Below are positions 1 through 12,200 of a DNA stretch of 64,000 nt, one piece after another (positions within the stretch are counted from its first letter, which is position 1; the number at the start of each line of letters is the position of its first letter). The stretch is from Zonotrichia leucophrys gambelii (lineage: Eukaryota > Chordata > Aves > Passeriformes > Passerellidae). The stretch covers positions 29,174,857 to 29,238,856 of the forward strand of contig NC_088178.1 of assembly GCF_028769735.1 (NCBI RefSeq), read 5' to 3'. The position numbers and the translations under genes were made by a program. The notes under the pieces are model-generated. The model saw nothing but the letters and a program-made list of their open reading frames with translations, was not told the DNA's origin and searched no databases.

Positions 1-132
1 ATGACGAGGTTGTTTGGTCACTTGCCAAAATTCTATGTAATTACTGTATATTTGTTTTTCCCTCTAAAATGCCTCTCCTGGGCTCAGTTTTGTAATGCAT
101 CCCACGTTTGGGGCTGTGTGTTTGTTTTTCAG

Positions 133-256
133 GGTACACTCTGATGCACCCCTCCCTGACCAGGCCCTACCTGCTGTCTGAGCCTCCCCTGCACACAGAC
201 ATCATCCACTACGAGAACATTCCCAAGTTCGAGCTGGTGCGCCAGAACATCCTCAG
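133..256 (+). CDS. CACHD1: CACHD1 exon (Cache region, first in window)
   Basis: Acceptor TTTTTCAG before 133 and donor GTAAGG after 256. It enters in phase needing one upstream base and leaves two bases (AG). It encodes [15 protein letters not shown] and continues to LVRQNIL, the extracellular Cache-like segment. Confidence 0.92.
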
Positions 257-3200
257 GTAAGGACTGGATGCAGCACTGGGAGTATTTCTGGATTAATTTA
301 AGAATATGTAAGGTAAAATTCCTTTTCCTACAATATCTGGATACTTGGATGGATTTTTTTCCCCCCATTAACAATTCTGGTTTGATTTTTCCTCCCAACT
401 TTTTTCAGTTGTCGTTTGTTATGTGGTGTTTCCCAGCTGATCTGGGGAATATTCCTGCTAATCTCTCTCTTCCCTGTCAGGAAGATTTCCCACTGTTTGG
501 TCTGGGTTTTTTCTTTATCCTTTGCCTATTCTGAGAATTTTCAAGCTCAAAATGTGAGGGTGCATAAGTGCATTTGCAGCACACACACAGGCTTCCCTTC
601 ACCAAGCACAAATAACAGTTAATTCCTTCAATTCTTATGATAATTGTAGAAACACACAATAGAAGGATTTTGCTGAAGTCCTAACAGTTTTGCTCAGTGT
701 TTAATAAACCGCTGGGTGTTTTATCTGCCCCTGCAGCATCCCCTTGGGCAGCCAGATCATCACAGTTCCTGTGAACTCCTCGCTGTCCTGGCACGTCAAC
801 AAGCTGAGGGAAATTGGGAAAGAAGCCTACAATGTCAGCTATGCCTGGAAAATGGTGAGGACAGCAAGTGTGGGGTGGCACAGGGGGAATTCATGAATTC
901 ATGGCTCTGCTGCTGTCCCTCCTTCAGTCTGGGAATGTCTGATCACTCATCTCAGCCCTGGGGTTAAAATGGAATCTGAGGTTAAACATAATCCAGGCGA
1001 ATTCACCGATGCCAGCAGGAATTTGTGCCAACAAACTCAAGAAGGCACTTGTGGATCATTTCACATTATTAAGTTAAATCCAACCTAAAGGATTAAGCTG
1101 AGCAGTTTTAAGAGATTAAATCTCTTAAAATCTGTCATTGTTTAACAGAAATTCACATAGGAAGGTGTCTGGAGTTGATTTTCTAAGATTGTAACAATGC
1201 ATTTAATACCAAACTCCCTTTGCAGAGCAGCTGGGACACTCCAAGGTTTGCTGCTCTGGTGTAATTTAGAGTCCTTAAAACACCCAAACGAGTAAAACAT
1301 GTGGCACATGCAGCACACAATTGAGAGTGGAAATAATAAAATCTTGCATTTGACAGTTAATTTGTCTGTACTCTCCATAAAGGTAACACCAGTGTGTGTC
1401 CAGCAACTGGAAATCTGCAACCTCTCCTCTGTTAGTGACAAAACATAACCATGAAACAGTGTTAGAATTAGAAATTATTGCTAATTGAGCAACAAAATGA
1501 AAGTCTTGTTTGGTTTTCAGGAAAAAAAATTACAGTGTTTTAATTTTCTGTGTTAACTGTGGCAAAGTTTATTTTGTAGAACTCAGTGGTTCTGAGACAG
1601 AAATTCTGTTCACCCCCCTCACTTTGGTTCTGTTTGGTGACTGGCTGGTGTTTTGCAGGTGCAGGACACGTCCTTCATCCTGTGTGTGGTGGTGATCCAG
1701 CCAGAAATTCCCGTGAAGCAGCTGAAGAACCTCAACAGCGTCCCCAGCAGCAAGCTGCTCTACCACAGGCTGGACCTGCTGGGCCAGCCCAACGCCTGCC
1801 TGCACTTCAAGCAGCTGGCCACCCTGGGTAGGGCTCTGCCAGCCTGGCCTGGCCCCCTCAGCTGGGAAACACCTCCAGGAGCCACTCCCAGCTGTGCCCG
1901 ATCCCCACCCTGTCCCCAGCCCAGAGCTCTGAGTGCCACCTCCAGGGATGGGCACCCGAACCCCCCTGGGCAGTTCCACCCTTTCCATGAGGAAATTCCT
2001 GCTGGTGCCCACTCTGAGCTCCCCTGGCACAGTCACAGCCCCTGTGTGTTTCTGTGGAGTGTGGCAGCTCAAAGTGAAGCTCTTCTCACAAAACATGGGA
2101 AATACTCTTCCCTTGAGAAGGTTTTCTTTCCAAGGCTGGTGCTCTGATCAGCTTTTGCCTTCTCACAGCTCTCCTTGGTCACTGTGGCCTGCTCAGTGCT
2201 GGGCTCCAGGATCACAGCAGAGCCTGAGCTGGGTCCCACAGGGATTGTGGAGCTCTGCAGGGAAGGGCCCACCGAGGGGGTGAATCCAGAACTTTGCTGC
2301 CATCAGCACCAGGTTTTAACCAACAGATTCACTTCCTGCAGGACGAATGAGTGAGGGGCTGCTCAGAGTAGGGGATGAATGCCCTGGGGGTCCTGCAGGG
2401 TGCCTGGCAGTGCAGTGGGAGCAGGGAGGTTTCTCACCAAGCTCAACCCAGATCCTCTCCTGGCTCTGAAGCACCTCCCTGAGCAGTCCCAGAGTAGGAT
2501 GAAGTCCCAGCCAGGTGTGCAGGGCTCTGCTGCTCTTTTGCCCTGGATTTGTGGGATTTTTCCACTGCCAGAAGCAGTGAATGCCTTCAGAGGCAGAGGT
2601 TGGGCCTGCTGGGGACAAGGAGAGCTTCAGTGCTCTGATGTTTGCAGACCCTCCTCACCTGTTCAAAACTCTCAGGTTTTGGTAGGCTAAAGTGGTTCTG
2701 CTCTTCCTGACTGATTTCAGACATTGCTGGGAAAAAGGGGGAATCTCCATGGCAGTTCCAGTGCCTGGGAAGGATGGAGAACTTAAAACCCAGAAATATC
2801 CCAAGAACAGAGGGGTTTTACATAAACATCCTGCACTGCAAGCTGTCATATTTAGGTATAGCCTTGGGAGGTCCCTCAAATCTGTACTGTAAGAAATTCT
2901 GAATTAAATACTTCTGCTTGTAGCAGGGTTTGAAGGTCTCATGGTGAATAAGTGACACAATTGTGGATTTTTCTTAGCTCTTTGGAGCCCTGCAGAATAG
3001 CTCAGTGAGATCAGACTGGAGGAGGGACCTGACAAACCTGTGGAAATTGCTTTGCCAGTTGTTTAAAACACAGGGATTTTTTTGTTGTTGTTGTTTAATG
3101 TGCTGCCTAATCTTGATTATCTTATATCCAGAAAGATACAAATGGAGAATATCCCAAAAATGCAGTACTAAGCTGTCAAGTGGAAAAACTTCATGCAAAG

Positions 3201-6200
3201 CAAAATCAGAATATTTGCTCTGGGAAGCAGATGAGGGGCTGGAGTAGAAGTTGGGAAGTGGGGACTGCAGCACATGTGTGGGGATGTGTTTGAGAGGAAT
3301 GTGACTAAAAGCAGAACACTTCACATTCTGCACTGCAGCTTCTCCTCTGGACACCATTCCACACAGGGAATTTGGCTTCCACGGGTCACATCCTCAGAAA
3401 AGATCTTCTCAACCCTCAGCCCTGCATCATCATAATCACTTCTCTTTTTTAAAAAGGAAAAGCTGTCTGGTTTTGCAGATTTTGCATGATGAAAGTTTGC
3501 TTTTGAGTTTGTTCTGAAAGCCACTCCAGACAGCTGCACTTTTATTGGGGAGCTCCTCTTCTGCACTTGGGATTCTCCAGATGTTCATTCTCTGGAACTG
3601 AAAATGCTCATTTTCATTTTCCTCTGGGATATCTAACCTAAACAGGGTTACTTAATTTCTTCTTAAGCCCATCATCTTTTCTTGAGGGAAAACAGCTTCT
3701 GTAATCTCACAGAAAGCAGTAATTCAGAATTATTGAGGCTTTGGGAACAAAGGCATTAAATACCAAATGACACATGGAGATCAGAGGAGGGGGCTGATGC
3801 TGTGGCTTCTGTGTTTCGAGGCAAGAAAGGGAGGAATTAATGTTCAGCCTTAGTTTAGGATGAAACTCTGCTGGGAAGTGCTCTGGGTTGGGTGGAAAAA
3901 TGGATGTTTGCCCTCCCTCCCAGTCCAGAGTGTCCTGCAGGAGCTGGGGGTTGTAGTTGAGATGGAGACAATACAAATACACTCCATTTCCAGAAGGCTT
4001 CAAACTGTTTTTATTATAGTATGAATGCTTTTTATACATTCTTACAAAACTCGTAAGTTTACAATTTACTCATTGTTCACGAGAGACAAACAAAGTGCTC
4101 ATTGGAATAGTTGCAGGTTTCTCTTATTTATCCTTCTTTCTTTCTGGGTTTCTATGTCAACAACCTTGGTAGAAAATTCTTTCAGAGGTGAACATGGATC
4201 TTCTTACCAAACTTCCCTCTGGCTCACAGAAGTCACAGTGAAACCTGTTCCACATTTGGGCACTTTGTGTGCTGAGCTGTGGGAGAGCAGCAGGGTCATT
4301 TCTGCCCCGAGGGCAGCAGGACAGGGCCCCTCCCATGGTACAAACTGCCACACGTGCAGCTCCCCACGCTGACATTCCTGGTGTTTGGTGTTTGCAGAGA
4401 GCCCCACGGTGATGCTGTCTGCAGGCAGCTTCTCCTCCCCCTACGAGCACCTGAGCCAGCCCGAGACCAAGCGGATGGTGGAGCACTACACGGCCTACCT
4501 GAGCGACAACACGCGCCTCATCGCCAACCCCGGCCTCAAGGTGGGCACAGCAATCCCACCTGGGGCTGCTCTGCCAGCCCCACATCCAGCACTTTGCACT
4601 GGGAGGGACCTTAAAGCCCATCCCATCCATCCCATCCCATCCCATCCCATCCATCCCATCCCATCCCATCCCATCCCATCCCATCCCATCCCATCCATCC
4701 ACCATCCGCACTCCATCCCATCCCATCCCATCCCATCCCATCCCATCCCATCCCATCCCATCCCATCCATCCCATCCCATCCCATCCCATCCATCCCACC
4801 AATCCCATCCCATCCCATCCACCCATCCCATCCCATCCCATCCCACCCACTCATCCATCATCCACCATCCACATCCCATCCCACCCATCCCATCCCATCC
4901 CATCCCATCCATCCCATCCCATCCCATCCCATCCCACTATCCCATCCCACCCCATCCATCCCATCCATCCCATCCCATCCCATCCCATCCCATCCCATCC
5001 ACTCCATCCCATCCCATCCATCCATCCACCACCCATCCCATCCATCCCATCCCATCCCATCCCATCCCACCCATCCCATCCCATCCCATCCCATCCATCC
5101 ATCCCACCCATCCCATCCCACCATCCCATCCCATCCCATCCCATCCCATCCCATCCCATCCCATCCCATCCCATCCCACTCCCATCCCATCCCATCCCAT
5201 CCCATCCCTCCATCCCATCCCATCCACCCATCCATCCCATCCATCCCACCCATCCCATCCATCCCATCCCATCCATCCCATCCCATCCCATCCCATCCCA
5301 TCCCATCCCATCCCATCCCATCCCATCCCATCCCCATCCCATCCCATCCCATCCCATCCCATCCCATCCCATCCCCATCCCATCCCATCCCACCCATCCC
5401 ATCCATCCATCCCATCCCATCCCATCCCATCCCCATCCCCATCCCATCCCATCCCATCCCATCCCACCCATCCCATCCCATCCATCCCATCCATCCCATC
5501 CCATCCCATCCCATCCATCCCATCCCATCCCATCCCATCCATCCCATCCCATCCATCCCATCCATCCCATCCCATCCCATCCCATCCCATCCCACCCATC
5601 CCATCCCATCCCATCCCATCCCATCCATCCATCCCATCCCATCCCATCCATCCCATCCCATCCCATCCCATCCCATCCCATCCCATCCCATCCCATCCCA
5701 TCCCATCCCATCCCATCCCTGCCATGGCCAGCACCTTCCACTAGCCCACGGTGCTCCTGATGCCTTGGGATTTTGGCTTTTCTATTTTTCTGTATTTGTG
5801 ATCCTGCAGTTCTTTAGTGCACAACTCTAAATCCCATATTCAGCATGAGCTGCTGCTGCCCCATTTTGGGCAGACACAACAATTCCTCTCCAGGCCTGGC
5901 AATCAGGGGCTCCTCACTGCCTCAGGCCCCAGAGAGGGAAACAAAAATCAATTGAGGGGAGCAAACTTGGGGTGAATGACTTCATTACCTGAAGCTGAAA
6001 TTGGGAGATTAACCCCCAATATGCAAATGGACCAAACTTATAAAAATATGAAAAATGTGACCCATGGTCCATTTTTGGCTGTAGCCCCTGGGGGGGCTCT
6101 GTCTGCCCAAGATGTACCTGAAGGCCCTGAGAAATGGAAACAAAAGTGAATTAGGGGGAGCAAACTTGGGGTAAATTACTTCATTACCTGAAGCTGTAAC

Positions 6201-9200
6201 TGGGAGATTAACCCCCAATACACAAATGGGCCAAACTTATAAAAGTGTGAAAATTTCTGTCCCGTGGTCCATTTTGGGTGTAGCCTCTGGGGGCTTTGCC
6301 CAAAATGTACCTGAAGGCCCCTCAATAAACAGAACTGCTTTTTATTCCCCTGATTTTGTCTGCCCTGTGTTTTTAGGTAAGCCCCAAAATAAGCATCACT
6401 CCAGCCTGGCCTTGGGCACTTCTAGGCATCCAGGGATAGCCACAGCTTCTCTTGACAACCTCACCCTCCCAGCCTGGAATTCCTTCCCAACATCTGATCT
6501 AACAGTGGAGAGAGGAGGGGGCAGAACTTTGCTGAAACAAACCCTTGAAAAGTTAAAACCACGTTAAGCTCTTAGCAGAAACACCTTGGTGTTCCTAAGC
6601 ATACAACTGAGAAATCTCTATTTTCTGTGCGAGCAGCACAATATTTATATTTACTCCAAGTTAAGCAAAGCCACAGAGACAACACCCCCAACATTTCACT
6701 CTAATAATCTGCTTGGAATGTGTGGTGTGAGAAGCCTTGAACCAAGTAATTGAGCCGGGATGATCCCCGGTGGCTCTGGGGGAAGCTTTTATTATCTTGC
6801 CATGCAAGTGCTGCAGGAACCCTGCCAGCTCTGCCTTTGTTTTGCAGTTCTCTGTCAGGAATGAAGTGATGGCAACCAGTCACGGCACGGATGAATGGAT
6901 GACCCAGATGGAGATCAGCGGCCTCAACAGTTACATTGTCAGGCGTTACATAGCAACCCCCAATGGGGTGCTGCGCATCTACCCCGGCTCCCTCATGGAC
7001 AAAGCGTTTGATCCCACCAGGAGACAATGGTCAGTTTTTAGGGTCCCTTCAGCAAAGCTTTGAATCGTCTCCCAGGGCAAGGAGGGAAATGTTTAGAGTT
7101 GATTTTGTGGAGTTGATTTCGTTTTTGGAGTTGGTTTCGTAGCCTGAGGGTTGTTTGTTGTTTTGTTTTTTTTAAATTTAGTTAAAAGTGTTTTCAGCAT
7201 GGGGAAGAAACTCAGAGCCTAAACACAGTTCAAACTTTTTTTGGTTCTAATTTCAGGCCTTTTTATTTTGTGGTGTAGCTGGTGTTTCATAGCCCAGCTA
7301 TGGCAGATGGGGACATAAATATTCAGAAAATGAGCATCCCCTTCAGGGATTAGCTAACTCAGGAGAGTTTGAGCTCCTTGGGCCCTTTTTGGTTGTTCCT
7401 ATCTGAGCCTTTTTGTTTGTTTACTGTGGCTTTCCTCACTGCTTTCAAGGAGGGATTAATTGTGCAGCAGCATCTGATTTGGGCAGAGGGCTGGGGACAT
7501 TCCAGCTGGGAGCAGCTCTGGGTGTGCTCCGAAGGCTGGGATCCCTGGAAGGAGCCAGCCAGGTGCTGCCACACTGGGAAAGGCACAGATCCCAGCCCTG
7601 TGGCTCTGCAGGGCTCCTGGCAGCTCTCCTGCCCCGTTGCCCTGAGATTTGGAGTGTTTTGGGAAGAAGGTGCAAGTGGGAATAAAGCAGAATTGGGTTA
7701 AGCTGCTTGTAGGTCGGTGCTCTGGCTAGGGAGAAGCAAAGCGGTCACTTTTTCTTACAGAAAAGTGTTGCCAAAAGTTTTATCAACTTTCCCATGACAG
7801 TTTTACCAACTCTGCTATGACTGTGACTTATTTTATGCTGATGGAAGTTTTAAGAGGTTGTAATTTATACTCACTGTCTGATATTTCTGAATTTTCTTGC
7901 CTCACTTCTGTTTTTTCTCCTCAGTTTGCAATGTAATCATTTTGCCAGGGTTGAGTTTGAGACTCTGCTGGCACCAAGTCCTGCATTGTTCTGGGGGAAA
8001 ATGTCTGAAATTACATTAAATGTGTTCTGTGCAGAAGTAAACTGAGCTTTTTTAATGCAGCTGGATCTACTGGGGGACCATTTACTGAGCCAGTCTGGGT
8101 TAGTTTGGAGTCCCAGTTGTATTTAGGTACTTGTTTGATATTAAAAACCAATAATTTGGTGCCTGTTGTTCACAGTGGCCAAAATTCACAGTGTTATTTT
8201 GGGAAAGTCAAGGATTCTGTCTTGAACTTACAGACTTTGGCACGGATTGTGAGCATTTCTTTTGGCTTCCCTCAGGTACCTGCATGCAGTGGCCAATCCA
8301 GGACTCATCACCTTCACTGGGCCCTACCTGGACGTGGGAGGGGCTGGCTATGTGGTGACCATCAGCCACACTGTCCATTCCTCCAGGTGAGGGGCTCTGG
8401 GCCTTTGGGGCAGGCAGGAGGGCTCTGAGTTACCAGAGCTGGGTGGCTCTGGGTGCGTAAGAACTGAAAACCAGAGCTGCTCCTAAAGTGCTGCTGGTGA
8501 AATGTCATCTGAAAAAAATGGGGCATTGAAACGCTGGGAGAAATCCAATGTATAGGAATATGTGAATTCTGTGGCTTCATTGGTAGAGGAGTAATAATAT
8601 TTTAAAAAAAAGGATTGATTGGTGGGAAAGTGCTCCTGGATGAACACGAGGTGGGATGTCCAAGAACTGGGAGGAGGAGAGGGATTGCTCTCCTGAGGCA
8701 CTTTGGGAATTGTGTTCCCTCTCTTCTCTGCTGGGAGTTCAATCCTTCTCCATCAGGACTGCCAAGCTCCCCATCTCCTGGGGTCCCCCACATTCCACCT
8801 GGGGGGTTTTGAGGAGCAGGGAGTTGTTTGGAAGGGAACTGGAGCCACAAAGGGGGTTAAGGACAGAGCTGTCCCTACTCCAGGAATTGGGGAGCTCCTC
8901 TCCTGGGCTTCAGTCCAGCACTTCTGGGCTTCCAAAGCCTGTGGAACTCCAAGAGCCCTTCCAGGATTGCTGGGAGCAGCAGGGCCAGGAGCTGGGCTGG
9001 ACGATCCCTGTGGGTCCCTTCCAGCTCAGGATATTCCATGGTTCCATGAAATGACTTTTTCCTGGAGGACCAGGCTGTTGCTGTTCCAGCTCCCTCCTGG
9101 CCAGGCCCCAGGCTGAGGCCAGGTTTAGGGATGCAGGATGTTTAAAGGAGCCCAGTTTATAAAACATGGACCCAACCTTGCTGTCTGTCCCGAGCTCTCC

Positions 9201-12200
9201 CAAATTCCCAGAACAGCAGTTGCCTGTTTTTACAGTTTTCACGTGGAGTCTCCTCCAGGCTCCCTCCCCAGCAGCCCCCCAGTACCAGCAGTGCTGCAGT
9301 GGGACCCCAAAGGAGCAGGGATCAGGACGTGGCTCCTCACTGTGCCAGAGATTCCCCTGCTCTGGGTGGCATTTCCCAGCTCTGCACCTCTGGCTGTGTG
9401 TTCTGGCAGGAGCATTTTCAGCCCCAGCCCCTGCGTGGTGCTTCTCACCCAGGAATTCACTTTGGGGAAACACTTCTGTAAAGGAGAGAAGTGCAATTAA
9501 TCAAAACTCTGATTTTTATCTAGCGAGGGATGGTTTACTCAGCTCTAAGAACTTAAAGCTCCTGTGGGTTATTAGAACATGATTAAAGAGCAGTTAAACA
9601 AAGTTTGGCAGATGTGAGTGTGATTCCTGGGTAAATATGACCTCTGAAGCTCACAGTCACATGTGGTTATAATCCCCAAAGAGGCCTGAGCTCCAAATCC
9701 AGAGGGGTGGGGAGGAATCTGTGGAGTTAAGAGGAATTTTGGCATTAGGGACTGCTGGGAGGGTTTAAATACCCACATCAGGGCAGCCAGAGCTGACACC
9801 TCTCATTCCCATTTTATGTGGATCTTATTCCTTTTTATGGAGGCTGGGAAGAGAAGATTTATGCCTGATGTGGTTTAATGCAGTTGGCATCAGCAAAGCA
9901 GGAGGATTTAATGCTTGAAAATGAAGCTAAAATATTTACAACATCCTAATGGCTTTATGTCTGTTAGGACAGAGCAGAACTTCAGAGCCTGATGCCTTGT
10001 CACACATGAAATGTGTCTGTGCTGCTTCACTGCCATCCTTCCCTTCCTCCTCCAGGAAATGTGAACAATAAATCAAATGCAGGTTTTTAAAAATCTGTGT
10101 TTATCTGTCTACAAATGAGATTTGACTGCATCTCCAGTGCACCTCTCTGGAAAGCAAACAAACCTGAGCCCAGTAAACAGAGCTGGGTTTCCATGGAGCA
10201 GGGGTGGCCAGGGCTGTTTGTGCAGCCCAGCTGGGCCTTGCAGCATCTTCTTTTTTTTTTTTTTTTTTTCTTTTTCTAAACATTTTCATTCCTGTCTTCA
10301 GAGACTGAATAAAGGAGAAAAGTGAATTTTGAGGTGTAAGGTGCACATGGGTGCAAGTCCCACACCCCTGAGCTGATCCTTTTGTGTCCTGCAGGGGTGA
10401 GAGGGGACTGGTCTGGCTGTGGCCCCTCAGTGCTACTGGGAGCAAACTGGGAGCACTGGGGTGTTAGGAATGGAGGAAGGACACAATGCACACCACCACA
10501 TCACAGGCTCCTTTTCATAACTCACCCTCAGAAATGTTATTTTCTTCTAATTTTCTGCCTGCCATTCACAATCACTCCCACACTCTGGAGTTTCAGGGGT
10601 TTAGCTCAAAGTCTGGCACCTTCACATTCACTCCTCCTGCTGGGGGCTGAGCACAGGGGGTGCAGGTAACTCCTCCAGCTGGGGGAATTGGAAAATACAG
10701 GGGCTGCATCCTCTTTGTTTGTGTGGATGGGGAATTTTTAATCCTCATTTCTGTCAGGATTTCAATGTCTGTAGGTGCTGAGGGTGTGTGTAGGGTGGGA
10801 TCCACTCCTGGGCTTCTCCTGTGCTGGCTGTACAAGGGGTGACTAAAACAGGAATTATTATTATTGCCCTGAATAAGGACTATTTTTGATTATTTATAAT
10901 ATTTATCATTTTCCCTTTCCCCTCACTGCAGTGCTCAGATGTCCTCAGGACACTCCGTGGCCGTGATGGGCATCGACTTCACCCTCAGATATTTCTACAA
11001 AGTCCTCATGGACCTGCTGCCAGTTTGTAACCAAGATGGGGGGAACAAAATCAGGTAAAAATAAATAAAATATTTCTTTTCTTTAACCAGAGGTGATTTC
11101 CAACTTAATTTCTCCGAGGATTCTCTTACTTTTAGTGTGTGTTCTCTGATTTCCAGTAGAACTTGTGCTTGTCCTTCTCATAAAGATTATGTGGATGTTT
11201 TTGTTATTCCAGATCAAACTGCCATCAGCTAAATAAACAATCGGCAGGATTACAAAAGCAGAAGATAACAGATTTGATTTGATTTTTTTGGTTATATTTA
11301 GATTTCTTTGAAATTCTGGGTAGAAAAAACATTCCTTATTAAATGAACACACTTCCCAGTTCTCCTGTTTGTTTTAATTTAACCTATTTAGTTCCTGTGA
11401 GCGTGTAAGAGTGATACAGGATCTCAGTTATTTTAACTCCGATTATTCAAATACAACTTTGGGATGTTTTTCTCAGAAATCCATAGCACAGCCTAGGCAG
11501 AAGAAGCCTGATTTCATCTGGAGTATCCAATTTCAGTCAGACCCCTGGGTATCTTAATTGTTCCTTTTCTGAAAAATCCTGTGGGGGTGGGATAAATTCT
11601 GGTTTGGATCTGGAGTAACTTGATAACGTGGTTTGGGCATTGCTGTTGGTTCCTTGTTTGTTTTTAAACCTTAAATTTGGGAAGGGAAGTGGTTTTCTGT
11701 CGTCCTCCCAGTTCTTTTCTGGTTTGGGTATTTCTCTATATATTTTATGGCATATAAAAAAAAACAAATCAGGATTTCTGGTTTGGCATCTCTCCCTCCC
11801 AGTAAAAAACTGCTGCTGATCAGCAGGGTCAGATGCTTTATTCTGTTCCTGCATTCCCCAAATGAGGAATTTTGAGATACTTTTCAGACCATTCTGATGT
11901 AGAAATTGGATCCAACGTTTCCAGTCTCGATATAAACGCAGGTGTTTGGGGTTTTGTAGTGTTATCTCTCCTAAGCTTTTCCTGTCAGGAAAAAGAGCAA
12001 ACACCACATCTCTACGTGGATTTCTAATGCAAACCCCCCAAAACCTCCAAGTTTGTGCCCCTGAAGAGCACAGAGGCTTCCCCTGCTCGCTGCTCCCCTG
12101 AGCTGCTGTGGGTGCCTGACACACACCATGGGAACCCCACTGACAGCTGCTCCAGGATCCAGCTGTGTCCCAGCTGTGCCAGGGCTGTGGCTGCCACCCT

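Larger units (their letters stand above)
4585..6515 (-). mobile_element. CR1 LINE 3' fragment, interrupted twice
   Basis: Minus-orientation CR1 pieces in consistent order: GGGAGGGACCTTAAAGCCC at about 4601-4620, CCATGGCCAGCACCTTCCAC at about 5722-5741, then the CAGCCTGGCCTTGGGCACTT block at about 6402-6421 running to about 6515. The first gap is the (CATCC)n array; the second is about 620 bp of LTR-like DNA. One original insertion has been split. Confidence 0.75.

Noticed and set aside
4385..5830. 481-codon open frame, and several 250-300-codon frames on the other strand
   Set aside because: It starts within a real CACHD1 exon and runs through (CATCC)n. A stop-free 5-bp repeat is open in all frames; no gene evidence.
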